Notes under the pieces: model-generated
Seen by the model: only the letters and a program-made list of their open reading frames with translations
What the model was told of the DNA's origin: nothing
Database searches by the model: none
Translations under genes and position numbers: made by a program
Shown: in pieces, positions 32,963 through 41,651 of the stretch
Layout of the letters: each line of letters starts with the position of its first letter
How positions within the stretch are numbered: position 1 is the stretch's first letter
Origin: Usitatibacter rugosus
GTDB taxonomy: Bacteria; Pseudomonadota; Gammaproteobacteria; Burkholderiales; Usitatibacteraceae
Direction of reading: 5' to 3'
DNA length: 64,000 nucleotides
Assembly: GCF_013003965.1 (NCBI RefSeq)
Contig: NZ_CP053069.1
Coordinates: forward strand, 1,767,419-1,831,418

Positions 32963-34489
32963 GTGGAAGCGTTTCTCCGACCCGCGAAATCCGCGTTCTC
33001 ACGCGTACCGTTGCCGCTGGCCTTCACCGCTGTCTCGGTGCTGTTCCTCATGCCCGCGGCTTTCCTCGCGTTTTCGCTCGGCGGCGCGGGCCTCGCGGCG
33101 CTCGCAGGCGCGCAGCCCGTGTCGGCGGCTCTCGCGGTCCTCGCGCTCCTCGTTGCGCCGTACCTGCTCGCCGGTCTCTACGCCTGGGCGCGCGACAGCC
33201 TCCAGGTGCTCGCGGTCGGCATCGACCGGCTCGGCAGCGGTGACCTGAGCGCCATCGACGCCGATGCGCACCACGGCGAAATTGGCCACCTCGTGGAATC
33301 GCTGGGCCAGACGAAGGCGCGGCTCGCCGGCATCGTGACCCGCGTGCGTACCGGCTCCGACGCGATCCTCATAGCGGCTTCGGAGATCGCCTCGGCGAAC
33401 GCGGACCTCTCGCGCCGCACCGAAGCACAGGCATCGACCCTCGAGCAGACCTCCGCGAGCACGGAGCAGATCGCGGCCACCATCGCGCGGAACGCCGAAG
33501 GCTGCAAGCGCGCGGATGCGCTGGCCACGCGCACGACCGCGGTCGCGGCGCAGGCGGCGGTCGACATGCGCGCCGTCGTGCAGAAGATGGGCGAGCTGGA
33601 GGAAGGCGCCCGGCGCTCGGTGGAGATCATCGGCGTGATCAACAAGATCGCCGCGCAGACCAACATCCTCGCCATCAATGCCGCCGTGGAGGCGGCGCGC
33701 GCGGGCGATCGGGGGCGGGAATTCGCGGTGGTCGCGGTCGAGGTGCGCGAGCTGGCCGGGCGTTGCGCGGAAGCGGCGCGGCAGATCCGTACGCTGCTGG
33801 ATGCGTCGGCCGCCGGCGTGAAGGGCGGCGTGGCGCTGGTCGATCGCGTGGGCAAGACGATGGACGAGGCGGCCGAGAGCGTGCGCGAGGTGGGCGTCAT
33901 CGTGAAGGACATGGCCGGCGCCCTGGCCGAGCAGACCGAGGGCATCGACGAGATCAACCGCGCGATCGTGCACCTGGACGAGATGACGCAGCAGAACGCC
34001 GCGCTGGTCGAGGAAGCGGCGGCCTCCGGCGAGTCGTTCCGCGGGGAAGCCGCGCGGCTCTCGGCGCTGGTGGACAACTTCAAGACGGATCGCGGCGAGG
34101 CGCGCGGCCGGGCGATCGGCCTCGTGAAGCGCGCCGTCATGCACATCGGCGTGGCCGGGCCGGAGCGCGCCTTCAACGATTTCGAGCGCAAGGACGGTGG
34201 CTTCTGGGACGGTGAGCTGTACGTGCTCGTGACCGACCTCGAGTACAAACGGCGCGCGCATGGCGCGAATCCGTCGTACCGCGGCCAGAACGTGTACGAG
34301 ACGCGCGACGAGGCCGGCAAGCTCTACTGGCGCGAGATCGTCGAGATGGTCCGCCAGCGCGGCACGGGCTGGTGCGACTACACGGGGACGCACCCCAGGA
34401 CAAAGAAGCGCGAGCCGAAGTCGCTCTACGTGGAACGCGCCGGCAACTTCATCGTCGGCGTCGGGATCTACAAGGAGGCGGGACTCTAG
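32963..34489 (+). CDS. Methyl-accepting chemotaxis protein with C-terminal Cache-like sensor
   Basis: A 508-residue chemoreceptor with GTG start. Two N-terminal membrane helices (LAFTAVSVLFLMPAAFLAF and SAALAVLALLVAPYLLAGLY) separated by only a short loop, a HAMP-like stretch, and the signalling hairpin near residues 225-265 (INKIAAQTNILAINAAVEAA, FAVVAVEVRELA). After the signalling domain there is an extra ~125-residue segment (VMHIGVAGPERAFNDFERKDGGFW, YRGQNVYETRDEAG, GNFIVGVGIY) of the sCache type, which usually sits in the periplasm but here is cytoplasmic. Shares its stop (CTAG) with the convergent exporter gene. Confidence 0.9.
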   Translation: MEAFLRPAKSAFSRVPLPLAFTAVSVLFLMPAAFLAFSLGGAGLAALAGAQPVSAALAVLALLVAPYLLAGLYAWARDSLQVLAVGIDRLGSGDLSAIDADAHHGEIGHLVESLGQTKARLAGIVTRVRTGSDAILIAASEIASANADLSRRTEAQASTLEQTSASTEQIAATIARNAEGCKRADALATRTTAVAAQAAVDMRAVVQKMGELEEGARRSVEIIGVINKIAAQTNILAINAAVEAARAGDRGREFAVVAVEVRELAGRCAEAARQIRTLLDASAAGVKGGVALVDRVGKTMDEAAESVREVGVIVKDMAGALAEQTEGIDEINRAIVHLDEMTQQNAALVEEAAASGESFRGEAARLSALVDNFKTDRGEARGRAIGLVKRAVMHIGVAGPERAFNDFERKDGGFWDGELYVLVTDLEYKRRAHGANPSYRGQNVYETRDEAGKLYWREIVEMVRQRGTGWCDYTGTHPRTKKREPKSLYVERAGNFIVGVGIYKEAGL

Positions 34490-35916
34490 TCCGCCTCGGC
34501 GGGGACCACGCCGGCACCGCTCACGCTCGCGCCATCGGTGGGCCGCAACGTCCAGAACGACAGCGACGAGAGGATCGTGAGGCCGCCCAGCGTGAGGAAC
34601 GTGTGGTGCAGCGCGTTGATCACGGCCGTGGGGTTGGTCTGCGACACGTTGCCGAGATACCAGCCCGCGACGAGCGACCCACATGCGAGGCCGAAGCTGA
34701 GCGAGATCTGCTGCAGCGTGCTCGCGATGGAGCTCGCCATGCTCGCATCCGGCGCGTCGATGTCCGCATAGGCCATCGAGTTCATGCCCGAGAACTGCAG
34801 GGAGTTGAAGAAGCCCTGCGCGAGGCCTAGCAACACGATGAAGGCGACAGGTGTCGTTGCGTCGATGCGCGCGAACATCGCGATCGTGACGCCCATCATC
34901 ACCGTGTTCACCATCAGCACGCGCCGATAGCCGAACGCCTTCAGGATGCGCACGGACACGAACTTCATGCCCATGGCCGCGATGGCCGCCGGCATCATCA
35001 ACAATCCCGCTTGCCACGCGGGCATGCCGAGGCCCAACTGGTAGAGCAGAGGCAGCAGGAACGGAAGGCCGCCAACGCCGAGGCGCGTTACGAACCCGCC
35101 GGCCACGGAGACGCGGAAGGTCCGCACGCGAAAGAGCGAGAGCTTGAGCAGCGGGAACTTCGCGCCCCGCGCATGCAGGAAATATCCGACCAGCAGCGCG
35201 ACGGAGACCAGGAAAAGGATCGCCGCCGTGGTCGGGTCCAGCGTGTGCTCGCCGAAGATCTCGAGCAGCCACGAGAGCAGCGCCATGCCGCTGCCGAAGA
35301 GGATCAGCCCGACGACATCCAGCGGACGCACGTGGTCGCTGCGATAGTCCGGCATGTACTTGTGGATCACGTAGAGCGCCACGAGGCCCACCGGCACATT
35401 GACGAAGAAGATCTCGCGCCACGAGAGCCAGTGCACGATGAGGCCGCCGACCGTCGGACCGAGGAGCGGGCCGATCAGCGCCGGGATGATCACGAAGTTC
35501 ATCGCCACCAGCAGCTCCGACTTCGCGAACGTGCGGATGATCGTGAGGCGGCCCACGGGCATCATCATCGCCGCGCTGATGCCCTGGAGGATGCGCGTGG
35601 CCACGAGCATGGGCACGTTGACCGCGAGGCCGCACAGAATCGACGACACCGTGAACAGTGCGACGGCGAACATGAAGACGCGCCGCGTGCCGAACCGGTC
35701 CGCCATCCAGCCGCTGATCGGGATGCCCACCGCGAGCGCGATGATGTAGCTCGTGACCACGGCTTTCAGGCTCAACGGCGTTACCTGGAGGCTCGCGGCC
35801 ATCGCCGGGATGGCGGTGTTGACGATGGTCGAGTCGAGCTGCTCCATGAACAGCGCGGTCGCGACCACCCAGGGCAGGTAGGTCTTGATGCTGCGGGCGG
35901 GTACGGGTGAGTTCAC
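34486..35916 (-). CDS. MFS transporter, DHA2 (EmrB/QacA) family
   Basis: A 476-residue inner-membrane exporter with 14 predicted helices. Motif D1-like MEQLDSTIVNTAIPAMAASL in TM1, motif A (GWMADRFGTRR) after TM2, and motif C (IPALIGPLLGPTVGGLI) in TM5. GTG at 35916 is the only initiator before TM1, 5 bp after the cupin gene stop. Exports drugs or related amphiphiles by proton antiport. No TetR-type regulator next to it; the cupin lipoprotein gene is upstream in the same direction. Confidence 0.92.
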   Translation of the reverse strand: MNSPVPARSIKTYLPWVVATALFMEQLDSTIVNTAIPAMAASLQVTPLSLKAVVTSYIIALAVGIPISGWMADRFGTRRVFMFAVALFTVSSILCGLAVNVPMLVATRILQGISAAMMMPVGRLTIIRTFAKSELLVAMNFVIIPALIGPLLGPTVGGLIVHWLSWREIFFVNVPVGLVALYVIHKYMPDYRSDHVRPLDVVGLILFGSGMALLSWLLEIFGEHTLDPTTAAILFLVSVALLVGYFLHARGAKFPLLKLSLFRVRTFRVSVAGGFVTRLGVGGLPFLLPLLYQLGLGMPAWQAGLLMMPAAIAAMGMKFVSVRILKAFGYRRVLMVNTVMMGVTIAMFARIDATTPVAFIVLLGLAQGFFNSLQFSGMNSMAYADIDAPDASMASSIASTLQQISLSFGLACGSLVAGWYLGNVSQTNPTAVINALHHTFLTLGGLTILSSLSFWTLRPTDGASVSGAGVVPAEAD

Positions 35917-35921
35917 GGAAG

Positions 35922-36380
35922 CTATTGATCGCCCTCGGTGGGGAGACGGCCGTCGCGCTTGCCGGCCCAGACGATGAAGAGCAGGCACTCGTCCGTCAGG
36001 CACGGATCCGCATGCGTCTTGCCTCCCGGCTGGAACCAATAGCTGCCGGGGTTGAGGGGCTTGCCATCGGCTGCCGCTTGTCCCTTGCCCAAGTGCTTCA
36101 TGGTTCCCTGGAGGACGACCAGCTGGTAGTCGGAGGAATGAATGTGCGGCGTGCCGCCGCCCTTCCTCAGCCGCATCAGCATCGCGGAGGGCCCCGAGGT
36201 CGGGTCACCGCTCAGCACCGCGACTTGAGTACCGTTCGGCGACGCCGGGTCCACCGGCACGAATTGCGCGGCCTCGATCGGGACGACGATCATGCTCTCG
36301 CCCAGCGGCTGCACGCTGGATGACGCACAGCCTGCCAACAGACTCGTCATTACGACCAGCAAACATTTTCCTGCGTGCAT
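35922..36380 (-). CDS. Cupin-domain lipoprotein
   Basis: A 152-residue lipoprotein (lipobox SLLAGC) with one cupin fold: GTPHIHSSDYQLVVLQG (motif 1 with His residues) and GSYWFQPGGKTHADPCL (motif 2). Resembles DUF4437-type proteins. Possible metal-bound enzyme or sensor in the envelope. It precedes the MFS gene by 5 bp, suggesting co-expression. Confidence 0.83.
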   Translation of the reverse strand: MHAGKCLLVVMTSLLAGCASSSVQPLGESMIVVPIEAAQFVPVDPASPNGTQVAVLSGDPTSGPSAMLMRLRKGGGTPHIHSSDYQLVVLQGTMKHLGKGQAAADGKPLNPGSYWFQPGGKTHADPCLTDECLLFIVWAGKRDGRLPTEGDQ

Positions 36381-36411
36381 TGGGGACCTCCACTAGTTGC
36401 CGCGTAGTTTG

Positions 36412-37782
36412 TCAGGGCGTCCCGCCGAGCGCACGGCGCAGGAATTCGATCGTGCGCGTCCAGGCCTCGGCTTGCGCCCGCGCATTCGCTTCGGGTGTTC
36501 CGCCGGTCTTCCGCAATCCGGTGTTGTAAGTCGTCGTGGGCGCATAGCCGGTGTCGTAGAGCGAATGGCCTGCGTCGCGGAAGATCAACGCCTCCGTTTG
36601 CAATCCCGCGGCCTTGCGGCTCTCGACGATGTTCCGCGCCATCGCACCGGAGGGCCACATCTGGTCGTCGTCCGCGCCGATCACGAGGAGGGGCACGCGG
36701 ATGCGTTCCACGGGCACCCGTGCCGGCGCCACGCGGTCCGGATACTTGGCCCGTCCTTGTTCAAACGTCCGGCGAAGGATGACCGGCTCCTGCCGCTCGA
36801 AGCCCTTCAACTCCTCCTCGTAGCCGACCAGCGGCACGAACGGCAGCGGCTTTCCTCGCAGCGAGAATGTCGAGCGCGTGCCGAGCTCGACACCGGGCCC
36901 CCAGCCATCCCACACGAGGTCGGAAGGGACGCTGGCAACGACCGCCGCCGGCCACTCGAGATGCGCGGCTCCAAGCAGCACGAGCAGCGCGCCCATCGAC
37001 GTGCCATGCAGGGCGATTCGCTTTGAATCGACTTCGGGACGCGTCGCGAGCCATGCCCGCGCGCGATCGAGCGTTTCCACGGGCATGTCGGCCCACTCGG
37101 CCGGAAGAGCGGGGATCTCGCGCGTACCCGTGCGTGAGTCCGGTGGGGAGAACACGGGCAGCGCGAGCACTGCGAAACCGTGCGATGCCAGCGGGGCGGC
37201 GGCGGTCGTCACGAGCGAGCCGCCTTCCGAGCCGCCGATGACCACGATGGCCGGGCGCTTCTTCGTGCCAGGAAGGGTGGCGAATACCGCGCCCGGCAGG
37301 GAGTCGACGGCGATCGTCAGCACTTCCGGCAGTGAAGGCACGAGACGGACGCGGGACGTGGCTTGTTGTTTCGTTGCGATGTGCAGCTCGAACCGGACTT
37401 CGCTCGTGTCCACGGACCCCGGCTCCGCACGTTCGACTCCCGCCAAGGGCTGCATCGACCAGAACGGGCCACGGGGATCGGCTCCGACGTAGGTGCCCCT
37501 CAACGAAGGCGCCGTGCGGAGATCGACACGACCGTCGTCGTCGGCCTTGAACACCGCCTCCGATCGAAACAGGCGGGGCCGCGGGCGCTGGGTCGATACC
37601 GGCGCAAACCAGCGTTGCGCGGAAAGCGTGACCTCGCTGCGCGGTGGAACTCCGGCGATCGAAAGATGGATGGCGTTGCCATCGAGCACGACGGGGCCGG
37701 GCTCGATTCGGATCACGGGTTCGGCGGCCGCGGTGAAGGCGGCGAACGCTCCCAGCGCGGCGATGGTTCTCAGCGTCGTCAT
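36412..37782 (-). CDS. Acyl-CoA thioester hydrolase / BAAT C-terminal family protein, secreted
   Basis: A 456-residue alpha/beta-hydrolase with a signal peptide (ends FTAAA). The N-terminal domain (residues 25-130) is the beta-rich acyl-CoA thioesterase/BAAT N domain (VPPRSEVTLSAQRW, GTYVGADPRGPFWSMQPL). The C domain has GGSEGG, a nucleophile elbow HGTSMGALL, acid in VIGADDDQMWPSG and His in DAGHSLY. In eukaryotes the family conjugates bile acids; the bacterial secreted forms probably hydrolyse esters, substrate unknown. Confidence 0.86.
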   Translation of the reverse strand: MTTLRTIAALGAFAAFTAAAEPVIRIEPGPVVLDGNAIHLSIAGVPPRSEVTLSAQRWFAPVSTQRPRPRLFRSEAVFKADDDGRVDLRTAPSLRGTYVGADPRGPFWSMQPLAGVERAEPGSVDTSEVRFELHIATKQQATSRVRLVPSLPEVLTIAVDSLPGAVFATLPGTKKRPAIVVIGGSEGGSLVTTAAAPLASHGFAVLALPVFSPPDSRTGTREIPALPAEWADMPVETLDRARAWLATRPEVDSKRIALHGTSMGALLVLLGAAHLEWPAAVVASVPSDLVWDGWGPGVELGTRSTFSLRGKPLPFVPLVGYEEELKGFERQEPVILRRTFEQGRAKYPDRVAPARVPVERIRVPLLVIGADDDQMWPSGAMARNIVESRKAAGLQTEALIFRDAGHSLYDTGYAPTTTYNTGLRKTGGTPEANARAQAEAWTRTIEFLRRALGGTP

Positions 37783-37834
37783 GCGGTTCGGCCGGATTGC
37801 CTTCGGTTTCGACTTCGTTCAGATTGGCGGCCAC

Positions 37835-37966
37835 ATGAAGACGACGGCCCACTGTTTTCTGATCCTTTTCACCTGCGCCGGTTCAGCCGCGGCCGAAGAG
37901 GAGATTCCCGTCGAATACTACGACGTCCGGGCATGCGACCGATGTTCGATATTTTTCGTAAGATGA
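37835..37966 (+). CDS. Possible 43-residue secreted peptide, coupled to next gene
   Basis: ATG at 37835 opens a short frame with a good signal peptide (MKTTAHCFLILFTCAGSAAA) and a mature part rich in acidic residues, ending in ACDRCSIFFVR, with a CxxC pair. Its TGA overlaps the ATG at 37963 (ATGA), the coupling used throughout this window. That supports it being translated, though no ribosome site better than GGCGG precedes it and I know no homologue. Confidence 0.4.
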   Translation: MKTTAHCFLILFTCAGSAAAEEEIPVEYYDVRACDRCSIFFVR

Positions 37967-39855
37967 GGGCCATGCGATCCCTCTTCGCGTTCCTGGCCCT
38001 GGCGTGCGCCCCTTGCGTGGCATCGGCCTTGATGTCGATCCGGATGAACGAGCCGGTCAACTCGCTTCCCGTGAACTACGGGATCTCGGGGCCGTTCTCG
38101 GTGACCGTGCTGGACGGCGGCCGGCCGAAGGCCGGGGTCCTCGTCGATTTCTCTTCGGGCTCGTGCCCGGGTTTCACCGGACCCAATATCGGCGCCCTGA
38201 CCGATGCCAACGGCCGCGCAAGCTCGCCCTCCATGGGAGGTGTGAGTTCCCAGCCGGGTACTTGCGAGGCTACGGCCTGGCTGTCGAGCGATCCGACCGT
38301 CTCCGCGACCTTCCGCATCGTGATCTATCGCGGGGCGGACGTCATGATCACGCCGTTCTCGGTGGAGTCGTACTTCGGGGAAACCTTCGAGATCCCGGTC
38401 CAGATCACGGACAGGCTTGGACGCACGCTGGGCGGCAACACCATCAGCGTCGTGCCCGACGGCGTCGATTCGGAGGTGATCACGGAAGGGCTCCTGTTCA
38501 AGACGGATTCCGAGGGCCGCTACACCATTCGCGGGAAGAACCGCTCGAATACGCCGGGCAGCTATCGGCTTCGCCTCAATTTCAATTCCGAGAACAACTC
38601 CCCGCCGCACGTGATCCAGATGACGCAGAAGGTGCGTCCACCGTCGCCACCCCCCTCGGGAGGAAACGGGAGCGGCACCGTCGCGATCGCTTCGGCTTCA
38701 GGCGCGGTGACGCGCGTGCGGGCATACCAGGAACACCCCAATGCCCCACCGTGCTCGATCTCGAACGCACGGCGGATCGAGCCCGGCTCTTCTTCGAATC
38801 CGGACATTGCCGCGCTTCCCGCGGATGTTCGCCAGGTCGGCTTTGCCGTGGCCTTCGAGATCGATTGCAGGCCCAACGCGACGCCGCCGATCGTGCGCAT
38901 CGAGCTCCCCGAGGATTTGCCGGCGCGCGGGAGCATCTACACCTACGGCAATACCTTCCTGACCGAAACGAAGTTCTGGAAGCCCTTCTACACCCGGGTG
39001 ATCGATCGGCGCACCCTCGAGACGACCATGATCGACGGGCAAGGAGCCGATACCAATGCCAGCCCGTTCCCTGATGGAATCATTCGAGTGTTTGCGGCCT
39101 TCGGCGTAGGGAAAACCTTTCATGACATGTGGTGGGGAGGTCCCGAGCAGAATGGGTGGGGCCTGAGCTATGCGCAGCACGGCACCGCGATTTTCGGTGC
39201 GCTGTTCGTCTATGACGATACGGGCGCGCCGACCTGGCACTTGGTGCAGGGAGCGGATGGGTTCTTCGCGCCGACCTCGCGTCGAGGCGCGGGGCTTCGA
39301 TACCTCCCGACGGGCTCGCCGTACTTCGCCTATGATCCCGCACGCTTCGCGGTAGGTCCGGACATCGGCACGGTTTCCCTGGAGGAATTCGGTGCCGGAG
39401 GGATGTCGCAACTGACGATCAGCGCGCTGGAAGGGCAGGTCTTCAAGCCGATATTCACCGTACCCGTGATGCGTCACGAATTCGGCCGGCCCGGTAGTGC
39501 CACCTATCCCGACGTGAGCGACATGTGGTGGGCCGGCCCGAGCCAGAACGGCTGGGGCCTCGCGATCCACCAGCGCGACTCCGTCCTGTTCTCCGTCTGG
39601 TACACGTACGACGCGGCGGGCAACCGTACGTGGTTCGCGATGCCCGATGGGACATGGACGGCGCCCGACACGTATGCGGGCCGCGTCTACCGCACGAGGA
39701 GCTCGGCCTGGCTGACGGGTTCGTACGATGCCTCGCAGTTCAAGGCCACCGACGTGGGTTCCTTCGAGCTGCGGTTCGCGGGCGACAACGTGACCTTCAC
39801 GTATGACGTCGAAGGGCATCGCGGCTCGCACGTGCTTTCGCGCTTGTCCTTCTAG
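37963..39855 (+). CDS. Secreted protein with Ig-like N terminus and two WWG-P-GWG repeats
   Basis: About 630 residues with a signal peptide (ends CVASALM). The start at 37963 overlaps the small ORF stop; 37972 is an alternative. Residues 25-225 contain two bacterial Ig-like/invasin-like strands (PKAGVLVDFSSGSCPGFTG, TLGGNTISVVP), then a Pro/Gly linker. The C-terminal part has two copies of a module: DMWWGGPEQNGWGLSYAQHG with FVYDDTGAPTWHLV, and DMWWAGPSQNGWGLAIHQRD with YTYDAAGNRTWFAM. Such tandem modules are common in secreted proteins of betaproteobacteria; their role is unknown. Confidence 0.85.
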   Translation: MRAMRSLFAFLALACAPCVASALMSIRMNEPVNSLPVNYGISGPFSVTVLDGGRPKAGVLVDFSSGSCPGFTGPNIGALTDANGRASSPSMGGVSSQPGTCEATAWLSSDPTVSATFRIVIYRGADVMITPFSVESYFGETFEIPVQITDRLGRTLGGNTISVVPDGVDSEVITEGLLFKTDSEGRYTIRGKNRSNTPGSYRLRLNFNSENNSPPHVIQMTQKVRPPSPPPSGGNGSGTVAIASASGAVTRVRAYQEHPNAPPCSISNARRIEPGSSSNPDIAALPADVRQVGFAVAFEIDCRPNATPPIVRIELPEDLPARGSIYTYGNTFLTETKFWKPFYTRVIDRRTLETTMIDGQGADTNASPFPDGIIRVFAAFGVGKTFHDMWWGGPEQNGWGLSYAQHGTAIFGALFVYDDTGAPTWHLVQGADGFFAPTSRRGAGLRYLPTGSPYFAYDPARFAVGPDIGTVSLEEFGAGGMSQLTISALEGQVFKPIFTVPVMRHEFGRPGSATYPDVSDMWWAGPSQNGWGLAIHQRDSVLFSVWYTYDAAGNRTWFAMPDGTWTAPDTYAGRVYRTRSSAWLTGSYDASQFKATDVGSFELRFAGDNVTFTYDVEGHRGSHVLSRLSF

Positions 39856-39863
39856 TCCGAGCC

Positions 39864-40355
39864 ATGACGGCATCGCGAATCATCGTTACGGGCGGCACGT
39901 TCGACAAGCAGTACGACGCGATCAAGGGCGAGCTGACCTTTGGCTCGACGCACTTGCCTGCGATCCTGGAGCAGGCGCGATCGACGATCCCGATCGCCAT
40001 CGAGGTCAACCAACTGATCGACAGCCTCCACATGACCGCCGAGGATCGCGTGCGTGTGCTGGAGGCATGCCGTGCAGCGCCCGAGCAGGCGATCGTCGTG
40101 ATCCACGGAACGGACACGATGGCCGAGACGGCCCGAGTGGTGGGTGAGGCAAAGCTCGGCAAGGTCATCGTCTTCACCGGCGCGATGATTCCCTACGCGG
40201 TCCAGGGTTCCGACGCCTTGTTCAACCTGGGGTTTGCACTGGCGAGCGCCCAAACCCTGGCGGCCGGCGTTTACGTGGCGATGAACGCGCGGATCTTCGC
40301 CTGGGACAAGGTGCGCAAGGACAAGGTCGACGGCGTTTTTGTGCCCGGCCCTTAG
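39864..40355 (+). CDS. Asparaginase N-terminal domain protein (single domain)
   Basis: A 163-residue protein equal to the N-terminal domain of type I/II L-asparaginases. It keeps the first catalytic Thr (VTGGTFDKQYD) and the second motif (VVIHGTDTMAETA) plus VIVFTGAMIPY. Full-length asparaginases are about 330 residues with a second domain that completes the active site; that half is absent. Short stand-alone forms exist in proteobacteria, so this is probably not a truncation. It starts 8 bp after the repeat-protein stop. Confidence 0.85.
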   Translation: MTASRIIVTGGTFDKQYDAIKGELTFGSTHLPAILEQARSTIPIAIEVNQLIDSLHMTAEDRVRVLEACRAAPEQAIVVIHGTDTMAETARVVGEAKLGKVIVFTGAMIPYAVQGSDALFNLGFALASAQTLAAGVYVAMNARIFAWDKVRKDKVDGVFVPGP

Positions 40356-40518
40356 CTGGGGACCTCGGCGAGCGCTCTTTGCGGAAGCGATCTCCCACTT
40401 TTCGGGCGCCAAGTGGTATTACTACATCTCGTGCTCGCCGACGGTATCGTCTTGCCAACGGTAGCAGAGCAGACCCTGAACGGGTGTGCGGCACGTCACA
40501 GGGACAGATCGGCCCCTC

Positions 40519-40800
40519 ATGCCTGACCACATGTTCGAATGCGAAGTGAAGAAGCAATTCCTCGTCGGGGAGAGGAGGGTATGGCGCTGGACTTCGGTGC
40601 CTGTCACGAAGGTCTTCGACGCCGCGCCCCAGCACGTCCGCTGCTTGTATTGCCACGGTGCCGTCAGGGTGCACAAGCAGAAGGTTGCCCATGGCCCCCA
40701 GGACCACGTCGAGCACACGTCGAGGACGGACTCGGAGGGATGCCCAGCCGGACACTACTTCCTGGGGAAGCCGCGCCTCTCGTCAGAACCCGTCAAATAA
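40519..40800 (+). CDS. Small putative zinc-binding protein
   Basis: A 93-residue protein from ATG 40519 (40531 also possible). It has CLYCHGAVRVHKQ, a CxxC followed by His, and HGPQDHVEHTSRTDSEGC, with another Cys and His (PAGHYFLG), which together look like a small metal site. I recall similar sequences as unnamed proteins of proteobacteria, not as a described family. The 163-bp gap before it (40356-40518) shows no gene. It is convergent with the exonuclease gene. Confidence 0.6.
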   Translation: MPDHMFECEVKKQFLVGERRVWRWTSVPVTKVFDAAPQHVRCLYCHGAVRVHKQKVAHGPQDHVEHTSRTDSEGCPAGHYFLGKPRLSSEPVK

Positions 40801-40807
40801 GCACTGG

Positions 40808-41641
40808 CTATCGTGCCGCCGCCTTGCAGCATCGCTCGAACAGCTTCGGATCGCCGATCTTTTCCGCCATCGCGGCAAACGCATCGGTGGGTCCGCGCCA
40901 GCGCAACTCGTCCACGTTGTCGAACAAGCGCGCATCGCGCCGCAACGTCGCGAGCTTCTTGAACAGGAGTGCCTGTTCCCGGTTCCCTCCCAACACGTCG
41001 GGCGGAAAGTCCTCGAGGGCTCCATGCTTCGCGATGAGCCGTGCGGCTCCAACGCGTCCGATGCCTTCGATCCCGGGATAGCCGTCCGCGGTGTCGCCGA
41101 CCAGCGCGAGGAAGTCCGGAATGCGCTCGGGATCGACGCCGTACTTCGCGCGCACACCGGCGGCATCGAGGATCGTGTTCGCCTTGCGCAGCACCTGCAC
41201 CACCCGGCTGCCTTGCACGCACTGCGCGAGATCCTTGTCCGGCGTCCAGATGCAGACCTGCCCGACGCTCTCATCTGCAGCCGCCAAGTGCGCTGCCGAC
41301 GCGAGCGCGTCGTCCGCCTCCAGTTCCACCATGGGCCAGACGGTAACTCCCATCGCGTCGAGCGCGTGCTCCAGCGGGGCGAATTGCTTCCGCAACGCCG
41401 GCTCGATGCCCTCGCCGGTCTTGTAGTCCGGCCAGAGCGCGTTCCGAAACGATTCGATGACGTGGTCGGTGCCGACGCCGACATGGGTCGCGCCCTTTTC
41501 CATCATCTCGAGGATCGAGTGCAGCACGCCGGCGACGGCGCCGAGGGGTGCAGGGCCGTTCTTCTCGAAGCGCAGGCGCCCATAGAACTGGCGGTACAGC
41601 TCGTAGGTGCCGTCGATGAGGTGGACGGAAAGTGGTGGCAT
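40808..41641 (-). CDS. 5'-3' exonuclease (FEN/Pol I N-terminal type)
   Basis: A 277-residue nuclease. Start HLIDGTYELYRQFYG (first metal Asp), FRNALWPDYKTG, VELEADDALASAA and IWTPDKDLAQCV (acidic clusters), and the helix-3-turn region SGVDPERIPDFLALVGDTADGYPGIEGIGRVGAARLI. This is the flap-endonuclease domain in stand-alone form; it removes RNA/DNA flaps. ATG 41641. It lies just left of the integrative element and is chromosomal. Confidence 0.92.
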   Translation of the reverse strand: MPPLSVHLIDGTYELYRQFYGRLRFEKNGPAPLGAVAGVLHSILEMMEKGATHVGVGTDHVIESFRNALWPDYKTGEGIEPALRKQFAPLEHALDAMGVTVWPMVELEADDALASAAHLAAADESVGQVCIWTPDKDLAQCVQGSRVVQVLRKANTILDAAGVRAKYGVDPERIPDFLALVGDTADGYPGIEGIGRVGAARLIAKHGALEDFPPDVLGGNREQALLFKKLATLRRDARLFDNVDELRWRGPTDAFAAMAEKIGDPKLFERCCKAAAR

Positions 41642-41651
41642 GGGGCCGCGG

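Noticed and set aside
40422-40718. A 98-codon minus-strand frame with several Cys and Trp
   Set aside because: It is antisense to the putative zinc-binding gene, whose Cys/His pattern is more protein-like; no ribosome site or homologue known.
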